From: Pascua guehoae
Lineage: Eukaryota > Basidiomycota > Tremellomycetes > Trichosporonales > Trichosporonaceae
Assembly (NCBI GenBank): GCA_001600415.1
Contig: BCJX01000002.1
Span: 3,179,165 to 3,243,164, forward strand
Direction: 5' to 3'
Length of the DNA: 64,000 nucleotides
Shown here: one piece after another, positions 11,210 through 23,458 of the stretch
How positions within the stretch are numbered: position 1 is the first letter of the stretch
Layout: each line of letters opens with the position of its first letter
Position numbers and translations under genes: made by a program
The notes under the pieces: generated by a model
What the model saw: the letters and a program-made list of their open reading frames with translations, nothing else
The model's database searches: none
Told to the model about the DNA's origin: nothing

Positions 11210-12740
11210 ATGATGCAAGCCCACGACGAGCACGATCCCTACCAGGGCGAAGAGGAGGACTTTGAGCTCCTTGCCCCCATGCTGGTGGCCAAACTGACCG
11301 TATGTCAGCTGAAAGACTCTTTGTCCTAAGCTGATGTACCCCACAGGAGTATGGCATCTCGGCACAAGACACTCAGAAGCTGGCCGATGCGGGCCTGCAC
11401 ACTGTCGAAGCGGTGGCGTTTACGCCCAAGAAGCACCTGTGCACCATCAAGGGTATCAGCGAGGCCAAGGCGGACAAGATCCTTGCCGAGGGTGAGTCCG
11501 GATGTCGTGCGGTACACACTGACCAGATACAGCATGCAAGATGGTGCCGATGGGATTTACAACGGCGACCGAGATCCATGCGCGTCGTTCCGAGCTGGTT
11601 CACATCACGACGGGCTCGGTTGGGCTAGACACTATTCTCGGTGGTGGGTAGTACTGCCAAACGCTCAACTCACCACCCATGCAGGCGGCATTGAGACTGG
11701 AGCGATCACTGAATTATTTGGTGAGCCGTGAGCCCACCTTCCTTCGCACAGCATGGCATGCTTACTCCCCAGGCGAGTTCCGCACCGGCAAGTCGCAGAT
11801 CTGCCATACCCTTGCCGTCACCTGCCAGGTAAGAAGTACGGCCGGACTGACCACTGACAACCAGCTCCCAGTGTCCATGGGAGGGGGAGAGGGCAAATGC
11901 CTCTACATCGACACGGAAGGGACATTCCGTCCTGTGCGAATGCTCGCGGTTGCAGAGCGGTACGGCCTGAACGGGGAAGAGGTCCTCGATAACATTGCGT
12001 ACGCACGAGCGTACAACTCGGACCACCAGATGCAGCTGCTCGTCCAGGCGAGCGCAATGATGGCAGAGTCAAGGTGAGCCTGAGATGACGTCGAGGAGAG
12101 ATCGAGACCGCGACTCACAGCACCAGATTCTCTCTCCTCATCGTCGACTCGGTCACATCACTCTACCGCACAGACTTCTCAGGACGAGGCGAGCTTTCTG
12201 AACGGCAGACACACCTGGCAAAGTTCCTCCGGACACTGATGCGTCTCGCAGATGAGGTAGGTGCGAGACCTGCATGCCCAACTCACCTATACAGTTTGGT
12301 GTGGCCGTTGTCGTCACGAACCAGGTCGTTGCCCAAGTCGACGGTGGCCAGTTTGCCATGGCAGACGCCAAGAAGCCAATGTGAGTGTCACCCGCAAGAG
12401 ACGGATCCGTGCTGACCTTCCTTAGTGGTGGCAACATCATGTACGTTACCCGACAACAACACGTCTCCGTCCCCACTGACCCACAGGGCGCACGCGTCCA
12501 CGACGCGCTTGTCACTTCGCAAAGGACGTGGCACATCACGAGTGTGCAAGATTGTCGACAGCCCCTGTCTGCCAGAAGCAGAGGCCATCTTTGCCATCAA
12601 GTGAGTGGATGGCAAGAAACTGGACTGTGGAATGTGTCGTGCGGAGGGTTGCAGGGGCTTGTGCAGGTTTGCCCTTCATCCGATTGCCGCTGACGACCAG
12701 TGCGAATGGTATCGGTGATCCTGACGAGCTGAAAGAGTAA
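11210..12740 (+). CDS. RAD51: DNA repair recombinase Rad51
   Basis: Eleven exons: 11210-11299, 11347-11491, 11533-11643, 11685-11720, 11773-11828, 11865-12073, 12127-12256, 12295-12380, 12426-12440, 12487-12600 and 12701-12740. They give 343 aa, the usual Rad51 length. Rad51 forms the ATP-dependent filament for strand exchange in homologous recombination. A helix-hairpin-helix region ([17 protein letters not shown]) is followed by the Walker A motif GEFRTGKS at residues 128-135. Next come [10 protein letters not shown], Walker B LLIVDS near 219, and the C-terminal [15 protein letters not shown] and CLPEAEA signature. [17 protein letters not shown] and NANGIGDP favour Rad51 over Dmc1. Walker A has Ser where Rad51 usually has Thr. 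One exon is only 15 nt. All joins close in frame. Confidence 0.97.
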
Positions 12741-13395
12741 GGAGCAGTGATATCAGAATCCAGGGTCAATCTGCAGATATATTTCCGAGGTTGTGAGCGG
12801 GGCGAGGGGCTGCTAGATGGGCTGCTAGAATGTAAATCTACATGTATGGTATGCAGTACTGAATATGCTTTTAGCTGCTGTGACAGAGTTCGGTCGAGTT
12901 CGATGCTTCGAGCACGTCGTGGCCGAGCTGTCCCGAATGTGCGCACGCCAGCGTGCTGGCACAATTGGGTCAAGGACGTTAGCGAGATGGAGACTTTTTT
13001 TTTTTGACTTTGGGTAGCCGAACATGGACAGAGCCAGGCACGCAGCAAACCCTCTGCCCATTTTTACCCTTGAAAGGGAGAGTGAACCGTGTATAGCATT
13101 TGTTCCCGCCTGGGTCCGCCTTGTCTGCCGACAACCTACAATGATGGTCGGTCCCTGGCAACGCGCCTTTCCAGCTCGTCACCTTCAACACGCGCGAAAG
13201 AGCGCAGAGGAACAACTACCAACTAACTAGAACCTCATCTCCAACTTACCACACTCGCTTCCAACATTTCTCTAGTGCACGCTCATACGCTTGGCTCTGG
13301 GCGTTGATATCGACCATCGACCGCAGTGCATACGGGACGACCGCTCTGGCCACCTATTGCCGTATCGCGTCCCCACGCCTTGGGTATCTCTCACC
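12741..13395. other. Intergenic region between RAD51 and the GT69 gene
   Basis: It holds the RAD51 3' UTR and the promoter of the next gene. A T10-type homopolymer lies near 12995-13004. No gene is supported. Confidence 0.5.
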
Positions 13396-15235
13396 ATGGC
13401 AATCTCCATTAACATGCGCAAACTCCCCTCGCCGGCGTCGTTGCTTATCGGCATCCTCGTCGGTCTGCTTGTGGCTTCTGTGCGTAAACATGACTCCTGG
13501 GAGTGGTACCTGCTGACGCTGCGTGTTCCTTGTCGACGGCTGCCACCTACAGTTCTTGAAGAAGGGCGACGTAAGTGTGACCTGTCATCCATCTAGATTG
13601 CGACGCCACCCATGCACACGCGCGAGCATGCGCTGACGCTCGTTTTCCTTTGCCTCGACTGCACGATACACCATTATGCGCGACTCATTATCCTCATTTT
13701 ACGGCACGCTCCCCAGACCTCTACAGAATGGCGAGGACACGGCGCCAAGCAGCTGCGGCCCAACGTGATGAACAGCGGACGGCTAGCACGCTCCCAGATC
13801 CAGCTCCCAGCACTCGACAAGCGCCTGCGCATCTTAGAGCTCATGGGGACGCTGTCTGCGCACCACACGCGCGACTGCACGCGTAACCCGCAAGACCTGT
13901 ACGTCGACCAGGCAAAGGAGCGGTACGCGCCGTTGATCGGGCACAAGAGGAGCTGGACGTCGTCTGGGCTGCTGGGTCGCCTGTTTGGGTCGTCGACCAA
14001 GCAGCTGTCTGTGGGCAACGAGTCTGGCAAGTTTCACCGGCGCGACATTGTGCGGCGCGACTTGCTGGCGTCTGGGCAAGAGGGTCACAAGTACTTTTTT
14101 GCCATCAACCTGTACAATTCTTTCGACATTATCCCCGACCTGTTTTCGACGCTGTTCAAGACGGCCGCCGTGCTGGGGTACCAGAATGTGTTTGTGTCGA
14201 TTTACGAAAACGGGTCAAAGGACCAGACAAAGGCGCTGCTGCGCATCTTTGACGCCATGGCGCGTACGGTCGGGATGCGCGTCGTGATCCGGTCGTCGAT
14301 GCGTACGCGTGGTGCGTTCAACCACCGCATCGAGTACCTGGCCGAAGTGCGCAATGCGGCCATGGTGCCGCTGCACGAGCTGCGCGAGAATGAAAACGAA
14401 GTGTTTGACACGATTGTGTTTATGAACGACATTTTGCCCTGCGTCGACGACTTGCTCGAGCTCATCTGGCAGAGCCGCCGCCAGAACGCCGGCATCACCT
14501 GCGCCGCAGACTACATGTACCACGACGACATTGGCGCGCCCGTCTTCTACGACAGCTGGGTCGCGCGCGACATGAACGGCACGGCACTCGCCAATGCGCC
14601 CTTTGAGCAAGTCTTCCAGCACACCGACTCGAGCCACCGTTTCCAGCGCCACCTGCCCGTCCAGGTCCAGTCGTGCTGGAACGGCGTCGCCATTCTCGAC
14701 CCCGCGCCGTTCTACGAGGCCCCGCCCGTCAAATTCCGCATGGCCCACCTCGCGCAGGGCGAGTGCTCGGCGTCAGAGTGCTCGCTCATCTGCAACGACT
14801 ACTGGGCCATGGGATACGGACGCATCATCATGGTCCCTCGCGTAAAGCTCGCCTATGACCGCAAAGTCTACGACCTCATCCACCCCGAGCGCCGCAACGT
14901 CACCGCCATTAGGGGATATAAGCGTCTCGGCGGCCTCCCAGACGACCCCAGGACCGACCCCCAGGACCGCAGCTGGTTTGGCCCCCACGACCGCCTCTTC
15001 ACCTCAGAGGAGGACGAGGTGCTCAACTTCCAGCCCGGCCCAGAGGCAGGTGAGTAGCGTACGGCGGGCCTTTGTGACGTTTTTGCTAATGTCCCAAGTG
15101 TGGTGCTGGGGCTGGGACGGTGCGGGTGACCTCGACGGACCCGACGTCGACCCCATCTGGGAAAAGCAGCCTCCAAAGACGACAAAGTCGGATGTCGTCG
15201 ACATCCGCCACCCCCGCGACCTCCCCAGCTACTGA
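13396..15235 (+). CDS. Cap59/Cmt1-type GT69 mannosyltransferase, type II membrane protein
   Basis: Four exons: 13396-13479, 13553-13570, 13717-15049 and 15099-15235, giving 523 aa. Family members (CAP59, CMT1 alpha-1,3-mannosyltransferase) act in the Golgi on mannose-containing capsular or wall polysaccharides. The N-terminus has one hydrophobic anchor (ASLLIGILVGLLVASFL, about residues 12-30), fitting a type II Golgi enzyme. The lumenal domain carries KYFFAINLYNSFDIIPDL, VFVSIYENGSKDQT, a FMNDILPCVDDLLEL block and SCWNGVAILDPAPF, all typical of the family. The 18-nt second exon (FLKKGD) joins in phase. Which member it is (CAP59, CAP60 or CMT1 lineage) cannot be told by eye. UGD1, which makes UDP-glucuronate for the same polysaccharides, lies 8 kb downstream. 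Confidence 0.9.
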
Positions 15236-15460
15236 GTAGCAGCCCCATAGAATGTGAGTTGTTAAAGTCGCTTGGTGCCAACTCTGCAGAACCCATACCC
15301 GACAAAGACATTGATTGACCTCCTGTGGTCTTGGTTTCGCACCCTCGGATCGTACCGGCTCGATATGGATAGATGCATCTCATGATTTGATGCAGTAGAG
15401 TGGGGCTGGGGGGGGGGGGGAAAGGTGCTACTATCTAGAACGCAACGCGCGAGTCAGACG

Positions 15461-16723
15461 CTATGCCGACGGCGCAGCAGCAACGGGCTCGCCAGCCTCT
15501 GCCGCGTCCTTGGGCCACCCCCAAAACCTCCGCTCACGCCCCTCGGCGCGCTCGTCGCGCGGCAGGCGTTCCTCCTTTGAGCGCACAATGCCGACATACT
15601 GCCGCACGCCGCGGGGTTTGTTGACGTCGGGCCGCAGCGCGTCCTTTGCCGCCTGCGCAGCAACGTCTTTGGGCCGGTGCGGGAACGCGACCGCCGACGT
15701 GTAAAACTTGACGTATCCGGGCTCGAGCGCGTACAGTGTCCGGTCCTTGCCCATGCCGACGTGCTGTCCCGCGTGGATGTTGGTGCCGCGCTGGCGCACG
15801 AGAATCTGCCCCGGGAGGACGTACTCGTCTGTGTGTTAGTGCGGGGTCGTGATGCCAGCTATGCCGGTGCAGTCTCCGCAGTCTCCTGTTTCTCTGCTCC
15901 TCTCCATTGCGCGTGGCTCCTTGCCCTCCACCCGCATACCACCAGCGACTACTGCACAAGACCCTCTGATCACCGGCCTCACCGGCCTCGCTGGCCCACT
16001 CGACTCTGCGTACCCTCCAACCGCAGAAGTACGCGCTCCCCCCAAACCACAGGTACACCCGCATGGCTCCGCCCACCCGACACAACACTACCGTCCAACC
16101 ACCAGGCAGCGCCATGCAGTCCACGCCACTAGTCTCCACCCCAACCACTCTTCCCCACAAACAGCCGCTACACATTACCCCCCCCCCCCCCCCCGGCCCT
16201 CACATTACTCCCCACACCCCCAACTCACCAGTGAACTTCTTGACGCCGAGACGCTTGCCCGCAGAGTCACGGCCGTTCTTCGAGCTACCACCGCCGCGCT
16301 TGGTGGCCGTACGGATCTGCGTCTGGAGGCCTGCATGTCAGTCAAACGAACCGAGAAGACTCTTGTCTTGCGGCTAGGGTTCGCCGTTCGGGTTGGGGCA
16401 AGGAGGCAGTGGTGTTGGGTGCCATGTCGAGATCCGGGACCGAGAAGTCACGACAGCAGCTGGAGCGTAAACTGCACGCAGCAGCGGGCAGTACACATAG
16501 CTCCACACCGTGCCATCTCGGCCCAGGCTCGACCTGCCACCTCGCCACCTCGTCCTTGTACCCGTCCGCGACGAGTGACCATGTCCACAACCCGCCCTCA
16601 TGCGCAGAAACCGAAACAAACCAAAAACGCACCCGAAGGACCGGCAAAGAGCTGCGAGCGGATATCGGCACCGAGCGACGTCGCCGCGAGCGCCTTGGCG
16701 CGGGGGATGAGGGGCCCGAGCAT
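15461..16723 (-). CDS. Mitochondrial large-subunit ribosomal protein bL27m
   Basis: Three exons: 16633-16723, 16229-16330 and 15461-15828, giving 186 aa. The L27 core is clear: [24 protein letters not shown], interrupted by an intron, then [16 protein letters not shown] and [18 protein letters not shown]27 sits at the peptidyl-transferase centre of the ribosome. The first exon encodes a Leu/Arg/Ala-rich stretch ([17 protein letters not shown]) that fits a mitochondrial targeting peptide. This exon was chosen because its donor (GTGCGT) and phase match. It is less certain than the other two. Introns of 302 and 400 nt are much longer than the local norm, and the second contains a 14-base C run on the plus strand. 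The C-terminus is extended and Ala/Glu-rich. Confidence 0.88.
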
Positions 16724-16974
16724 CGTCGAGGTGTGGTGGTGTGGTGGTGGTGAGCGCGACTTTGACGGCGCCGAGATTAAGAGATTTCGACCTCGACTTG
16801 GGACTTGTCAGTTCGGCGGTGGTCGGCGGGATCTTTTGCAGTTGGCGGCGGGGGCATTCCCACGTGGCCTCCACCGGCTTGAGTGTGCGGCCCCGCGTCT
16901 CGGTCCTAGGTCGTGTGGCGTGCCGTCATTGCCCAAGATGCTCCATCTCATCGATCTGCACATCTCACAAATTC
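16724..16974. promoter_or_regulatory. Short bidirectional promoter region
   Basis: Only about 250 bp separates the divergent starts of bL27m (minus) and the F-box gene (plus), so both promoters must lie here or within the 5' exons. This is inferred from gene order. I identify no specific element. Confidence 0.4.
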
Positions 16975-19889
16975 ATGCACAGCACCGGCGGCCCGTTTGC
17001 GCTGACGGCCGTCATGGACGAGTATCAAGAATACCAAGACTCGCTGCGGACGCTCTCTGTCGAGCCGCAGCGGCGCGCGCTGGGGCTCGACAAGATGTTC
17101 CTCCGCGCGGGACGGTGGGGGTACGGGTACGTCCCCAGTGCGCCGTTGCGGCCGCCGTCGCCGCCCGCGGGGGATGTGCCGCTCGCGCTGCCTTTGCCGC
17201 TGGGGCGGCGGGGAGGGGAGGGGGTGTATTCGGGGCCGAGTTGGCGGTATCTCGGGCACGGCGAACACCCACACGAGCACGAGCACCCACACGAGCACCA
17301 ACACCCACACGAGCACGAGCACGAGCAAGAGCACGGGCACGGGGACCTGGACGGCGCCGGACCCAGCACATTAGGATGTGCCGACCTCGCAGACCCCGAC
17401 ATGGAAACAGACACCACCGTATCCCCCCTCGCAGGCGTGTTTCTCTACCCCGAGCTCGTGCCGCTCGTCCTCAAGCAGCTCGCGCGCCCCGCCGAGCTCG
17501 CGGCGGCCGCGCGCGTGTGCCGACACTGGAGCGCGATTGTCCGCCGGCGCCTCTATGGCGACGTCTGGGTTAGGCCGTGTAGGTTGGACATTGTTGGCGG
17601 CGCTGACGGTAGGGGAGGACAGGCCAAAGTATCGCGTAAGTTGTTGGACTGCTGCGTTTGGTGGCTTGGGAGTGTTGGGGAGGGTGTTATTGGGTGGGGG
17701 TGGGGTGGGGGGTATGCGTGGGGTATTGGGTGGGGTGTGGAAAGGCGCGATGTGGGGTGGGACCATCTAGGGCCCATGTTTGCGTACGCCGTGTCGATAC
17801 CATCCTTGGGACAACCACCCATGGGAGACCTAGCAGCCAACCTGGAGGACGACGACCTCAGAGCTCGCCATACCGCGAGTTCGAGGCAGCACCAATCGAC
17901 GAACCGCGGACCAAAGCCCATGCCCACCTGCTGAAACCCGTGCGCTCCTGCTGACCTGCAGCTCGTCGGACTCTTTGACACGCTCCGCTCGAATCCGGAC
18001 CTATGTGCGCTCGTACGCAGCCTTGGTGCGTGTCTGCTGATACGGTGTAGGCACGCCGAGGGGGCACTGCTCCACTGCTGAGAGTGAGCTGGTGCTGAGA
18101 ACGAGCTGGTGCTGAGAACGAGCTGGTGCTGAGAACGAGCTGGTGCTGAGAGCGAGCTGGTGCTGAGAACGAGCTAGTGCTGAGAGCGAGCTGGTGCTGA
18201 GAACGAGCTGGTGTTCCAGCCACATTGTCTACTGAGAGTTTGTCTGTTGTGCAGATTATCTCTGCAACCCACGACGATGATGCACCGCCGGCGCCACTCG
18301 TCTCGATGCCACTTACAGTGGCAGATGTGGCAGACTAACACTGCAGATATACGCTTCTTCCCGCTCGACGTCCAGGGCGAGCAACGCATGGCGCTCGAGG
18401 ACGCAATCCTCGAATCGCTAGCAAGGATGCACAAGCTGGAACGTCTGGTCTGGACGGTGAGTTTATGCTACTGGGGTGTTTCTGAACGATGGCACTGGTG
18501 TGGTTGCGACAAGCCCCCATGTTGTCGACTTGAACGCCGACCCACCAGACCAACACCCCAGCTAAACACTAACCCCAGCGCGACCGCTCCCTCACCGCGC
18601 CCCTCTTCGAGGCCATCACATCCCTCCCCGTCCTCTCCTCTCTCGAGCTCTCGGGCCACTCGACGCACCTCTTCGACCCCACCCTCCTCGCGCAGATGCC
18701 GGCGCTGCGCGACTTGCGTGTCATGATGCCAGACGCCACCTTCCGCACCGCACTGCCGGACGTGGTGCGCGCGCTCGACGAGCGGCCCGGTGGAGGGTTG
18801 AGAGGTCTTGCTCTGATATCAAAGGTGGGTCGGAGTGAGCACCGAGGCGTGGTGGGGCCAACAAGAGGGGCTCAGCAGGGCAGCTCCTGTTCTGCTCCTG
18901 TTCTCCTTGTCGACTCGAGTCCCATGTCCTCCCCACTCTTCGCTACTCCACACCATCACACGAATCCACACTCACTCCAGACATCGACTCTGATCAACGA
19001 CGCAATCCTCCTCGCGCTCGCACCCCACCTCAAGCACCTCCGCCGCCTCACACTCATCGGACACTCGCGCGTCACCCGCGAAGGGGTGTACGCACTCATG
19101 TCGGCGGCCAAGGACCTGGAGGAGCTCGTCCTCGACGCACCGCCGCACTCGGACCTGGTCGACCTGTCGGACGCGCCGGTCGTGGACGCACTCAAAGTCT
19201 TTTCGCTATCGTTTGCGCCCGACCTGCACTCCCCTGCGGCTGGAATGGGCCCGCTGCCAGCACACTCGGGACACCCCCGCCCTGGGTCACCTTCTGCACC
19301 TCGCGCGGGGTCTCTCACGCCCACCGACGACGACGAACGGGACGACCTCCCATTCCTCAGCGGCACACTCCTGCGCGCGATCGACATGCCCCTCCTCCCG
19401 GCCTCGGACCTCTCTGCGCTCGAACTGACACTGTCCGCGCCCCGCGGCGGCGGTGCGCCCCGCATCCTCTCCATGTCCGCGCTCGAGGCCCTCACGTCCC
19501 AGACCGACTTTGGCCGCCTGCGCCGCCTCGCGCTCCTCAACCTCGTCGTCGACGGCACCGTCCTCGCGTCCATCCTCGCGTCCTGCCCTCACCTCGAAGA
19601 ATTGTACATTTCCATCGCAGACGCACGCACCCTCGCCCACCCCGCCGCGTTCCGCGCACTCGGCCACAGCGCACTCCGTATCCTCCACGCCAACGCCCCC
19701 GAGGCCACGGGGCCTACCCGCGCAGACCTCGCGGCCGTCGCGCGCATGGCCACACGCCTCCAGCAGGCAGGCAGCCTCAATCGCGTCTACGAGGTCCATC
19801 GGCGGTACGAGGGCGAGCGCAAGGTTGTCGAACTTGCGAGGTGGAGTCGGACGTTTACCCCGGGATACTTTCGCGTGTGGCGGCCGTGA
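16975..19889 (+). CDS. F-box protein with leucine-rich-like repeats and a His/Glu repeat
   Basis: Clear exons are 16975 (or 17014) to about 17635, then 17962-18025, 18347-18456, 18579-18824 and 18981-19889. The join between 17635 and 17962 is unresolved. An F-box is present near residues 155-200 (LYPELVPLVLKQLARPAELAAAARVCRHW). The later exons alternate hydrophobic repeats with Leu spacing (LKHLRRLTLIGHSRVT, DLEELVLDAP, LSALELTLSAP), suggesting a substrate-binding repeat domain. It would act as an SCF ubiquitin-ligase adaptor. Exon 1 has a long His/Glu tandem run (units of HPHEHE). A possible internal exon around 17850-17935 (PYREFEAAPIDEPRTK) would need either a 22-nt intron or an unusual splice. 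Alternative starts are 16975 and the better-context 17014. Confidence 0.75.
18086..18217. repeat. 17-bp minisatellite inside an F-box-gene intron
   Basis: Seven full units and one partial unit of GAGCTGGTGCTGAGAAC lie within the 321-nt intron 18026-18346. Units differ at one or two positions. Confidence 0.92.
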
Positions 19890-20394
19890 GGCCGGGGGTG
19901 GGGGGGACACGTCCGGGTTGGGGGTTAGGGTGCGGGGGCAGGGGAAAGGAGGGGGACGAGGAAATCGACGTCGGGGCAGAGATCAAACTTGCATTTTGGA
20001 CCAGGCGGAGGCCACGCCTGCACTCTGCTTGTTGTGGCTACACTACCTGACACGCGTTTGCTGCGCATTACATGTACCGAGGTCATTGCCAGTCTGTGAA
20101 CCTCGTGTGTCGCTCGTGACTGTTGGGTTCGCGAGTGGGCCTTGCAGCGCTCCAGAATACTGTTACTAGGCGGCGTAGAGAGTACTGCAGTGAAGTGCAG
20201 GATACCAGTCCAGTATCTCTGACATGGCAGCATTGTAGCATCCGCAGTGCCTACGTCATTGCATGCCGAGCACCGTGCTCAGTCTGCTCGGAGGATTCTG
20301 CAGGTGACAAGCTGTGGTACCAAGCGTAAACCCGGTCCGAGCGAGTCCCAGCGCGGACAGCCGTATCCTCTTCAAGGTGTAAGCCACAATCAGG

Positions 20395-20458
20395 CCATGC
20401 CACCATGCCACCATGCCACCATGCCTCCAGCGCCCATGCCACCATGCCACGCCAGCGC
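20395..20458. repeat. CCATGCCAC-type short tandem array
   Basis: Imperfect copies of an 8-9-bp unit (CATGCCAC) repeat about six times in the intergenic region. Confidence 0.75.
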
Positions 20459-22175
20459 CACCACAACGCGTCGCGTCGTGGCGTCGTCGCGTGTATTTAC
20501 TCCTTGTGGACGGGCAGGGGGGCGCGATAAGATCGATCTCGACGCGATATTCCAAATCCCAGCGCAATGGCGCCAGGTCTGTCCACTCTGGCCCAGATCC
20601 GTCAGCTCAGGTATATCAGGTATCAAGTCAGCCGTGCCACTGGAGCGTGGCACGGTGGCAGAATGACCGGTGCAGGAGGTCGTGCCCATCTCGTCAGGGC
20701 AAACACCTGCCAAACCCGACCCTAACTCGTGTAACCCGTACCGAAGTCGCGAAGTCGCGTCCAAACTGAAAGGCATACCTGCGTGAACTGTGTGTGGCCT
20801 GTGGGCTGGACAGTGGCCAGTGGCATTCCCTGGCCGTTTTCATCCGAGCACGCAGTCCACTGGCAGAGACGAGATCGGCCATGCAGGGCTGGATGCAATC
20901 GCGGCCGTTGTATCCTGCAATCCTGCACGACCTGCATGCAATCCTCCGTCTCCTGTGTCGTGTCCGGTGTCGCCGTGATCGCCTACCTACCATGTCAGGC
21001 TGCATGCCGCGAGCCACCAGGCCACCAGAATAACGCTGAATCCAACGCCAGCTGTCCATTGCACCACCGGCCCGTGCGCGGCGATCACCTTACACAGACG
21101 GACAGATCGCAACCGACGTCACTTGACTAGCGTCACTCGTCACTGTTGCACTGGCACTGCGCTCGCACCATTATCGGGCATGTCGGCGCATGGGCCGGCT
21201 CGGATGTCCTCGGGCGAGAAGTCAGACGTAGAGAGGCAAGGTGCGCTATGACATGGACGGGCCGGATGGGGATCGACAGGTCCAGTCTCAAAGTGTTCAA
21301 AGCTCAAAGGCTGGCTGGCATGGCTGGGGGGGCTGTTGAGACGGGTTCAGTTTGACGGTACCGGTAGATAGGGAGGAAGAAATCGCGAGCGAGGGAACGG
21401 GGGAACGATCAAGGGATGCGCCGAGCAAAATGACCCCGCGGGCAATCTTCCAAGGTAGGCACGGGAAGAGACCAAGACTAGCCAACTGTGTGTGTGATCT
21501 GGGAGAGAATCGTGCTTGTTCCAGGGACGAGGCCATATTAACACCGAGCAAGGGAAGAAGGCAGCAGGGACCAGACACTCACTCACACCAGGCAGAGAGG
21601 AGAATTTTGTGCCATCCGATTTAGACAATTCTGCCTTGGCGCCTAATTGAACCAATAAGACCGATAATTCTTGTGTGCCCGACGAGGGAGGAAAGAAAAA
21701 CACAGAGTGGAGGGGAGAGAGACGCGGCGCGCGACGCGCACTGTGCGCCACTGTGCGACACGTACACGTGTGTGTGGATACGCCCCCGTCAACCCCCCTG
21801 CAGCTTTCAGGGACTTGTGCTCCCCTGAACCAAAATGAAGGCGACGGCTGTTGCGAGCATGCACAAAGAGGCGAGACAAATGCACACCAAAATGCACAAA
21901 TAAAAAATACCGCGGGCACCGAACAAGCACACTGACAGCGTGCCGCAGAAAGCACGAGGCCAAAACATTCAAATATTCAAAACACAGGACGGGAGCGAAC
22001 AGCGAGCGAGCGAGCACAACTGCCTCGGGAACATGGTAGGTGTCGGGGAGGTCGGGATGCAGTGTGGGTTCCTCTGTGCCTGGGCGCCTATCTATCAGGT
22101 CGGATGTAGCAAGGCAAAAATTTTGCCATTTTTTTTTCAGCCTCACTTGTCAGCCTCGATCCCATCGTGCACATC

Positions 22176-22211
22176 CAGGCAGGCAGGCAGGCAGGCAGCC
22201 AGGCAGGCAGG
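22176..22211. repeat. GGCA microsatellite
   Basis: About eight copies of GGCA lie in tandem, with one interruption. Confidence 0.85.
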
Positions 22212-22884
22212 ACGCAGCACAGCACAGCCTCGAGCCCCGCCCCGCCCAGCCCAGCCCTCTGTCCCTCTGTGGCGCCGCGTCTGCACGTCTGAACGCACCG
22301 ACATGGCGCCGCATTCCTCCCCACCCAGCCCAGCCCAGTGTCACCGTGCAGCCACCGCTCAAGGCTATTTGGCCCATTTTTGCACCTTTTTTGGCACATG
22401 GAAAACTGATCGTGCCTGCCGCCAGGCCGCCATGCCGCCATGCCGCCGCCTTCGCACCTCGCCTCGCCTTGTCGCGCTCGCTCTCGCTCTCGCTCCTCGG
22501 CACGCGCGTGCGCGCCTTCACCAACCGTGGTTGGGGTGGGTTTCCCGCCCGCCCCCGGGATGTGTGCGTCTGGATTGCTTGATTTTCCCTGGACACGAAG
22601 AAAAACGTAAGGGCGTCAAAAGGCAAACTGTAATGCTAGCACGCCAGGCTGCCGCATTGCCGCCAGGCCGTTTTTGCTATCTTTCGTTTTTTTTCTTTAC
22701 CCCCGCCTGCGCGCCAGCCCCGGCGCGCAGCCCGTGTGGCCGTGTACCACACACGGTGTACAGTGCAGTGCATCCATGCATCCCCGCTCCCCCTGGCTGC
22801 CTGGCTTGCTGGCTGGCCCGACCCGACCGATCTGTCCCCAACCCCCAACTTTGCTGATCGCTCGTTCCACGTTTTCTGTTTGCG

Positions 22885-23060
22885 CCAAACCCAGCCCGCA
22901 TCCTCCCCGCCCGCCCCCCCCCCCCCCCCCTGCCCTCCCAGCCCCTACCCTACCTTCCCTCCTCCCTCCTCCCAACCCTCCCCTCCCCCGTCCCCACTTT
23001 CTTATATTCTTCAACTCTCGCTCTCTTCTCTTCCTCTCCAAACCATAGACTCTTAGACCA
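22885..23060 (+). promoter_or_regulatory. Pyrimidine-rich leader before UGD1
   Basis: The 170 bases before the UGD1 start are almost all C and T, including a long C run. CT-rich leaders are common at strongly expressed fungal genes. No TATA box is evident next to it. The regulatory role is an inference. Confidence 0.5.
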
Positions 23061-23068
23061 CCACCACA

Positions 23069-23427
23069 ATGGCTCCCATCACCGTCAAGAAGATCTGCTG
23101 CAGTGAGTATCATGCCGTCTCGCCCTGTGTCGAGTGTCGCTTGGGCGCGTCGTTTGCCTTCGACGCGACGCGCCGAGGCGGACGCGACGAGACGTCAGCG
23201 TCAGCGTCGACGTCGACGCGGCGACAATCACGTCGCACTCTGTCCCCTCTGTCCACGCCGACGCGACATCCACACTCCCAGAGCAGCCCCAGCACCCCCG
23301 TCAGTGCCCCCGCTCACACTGCAGTCGGCGCCGGCTACGTCGGTGGCCCCACCTGCGCCGTCATTGCGGCCAAGTGCCCCCAGATCCAGGTCACCATTGT
23401 CGACCTGAACCAGGCGCGTATCGACGC

Positions 23428-23458
<31 letters not shown>

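Larger units (their letters stand above)
19890..23068. other. 3.2-kb intergenic region upstream of UGD1
   Basis: No coding exon chain or RNA gene is supported in either strand. It contains a CCATGCCAC-type array (20395-20458), a GGCA array (22176-22211), a C homopolymer near 22915-22930, and a CT-rich leader just before UGD1. The length suggests a long regulatory region or an unseen non-coding transcript. Confidence 0.5.

Noticed and set aside
15829..16228. Intronic C/D snoRNA in bL27m
   Set aside because: No convincing pair of TGATGA and CTGA boxes with flanking complementarity was found.
18086..18217. CRISPR-like regular array
   Set aside because: Units abut with no spacers and differ by point changes, so it is a minisatellite in a eukaryotic intron.
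19287..19910. Minus-strand open frame opposite the F-box gene
   Set aside because: It is antisense to clear leucine-rich coding sequence, with charged low-complexity translation only.
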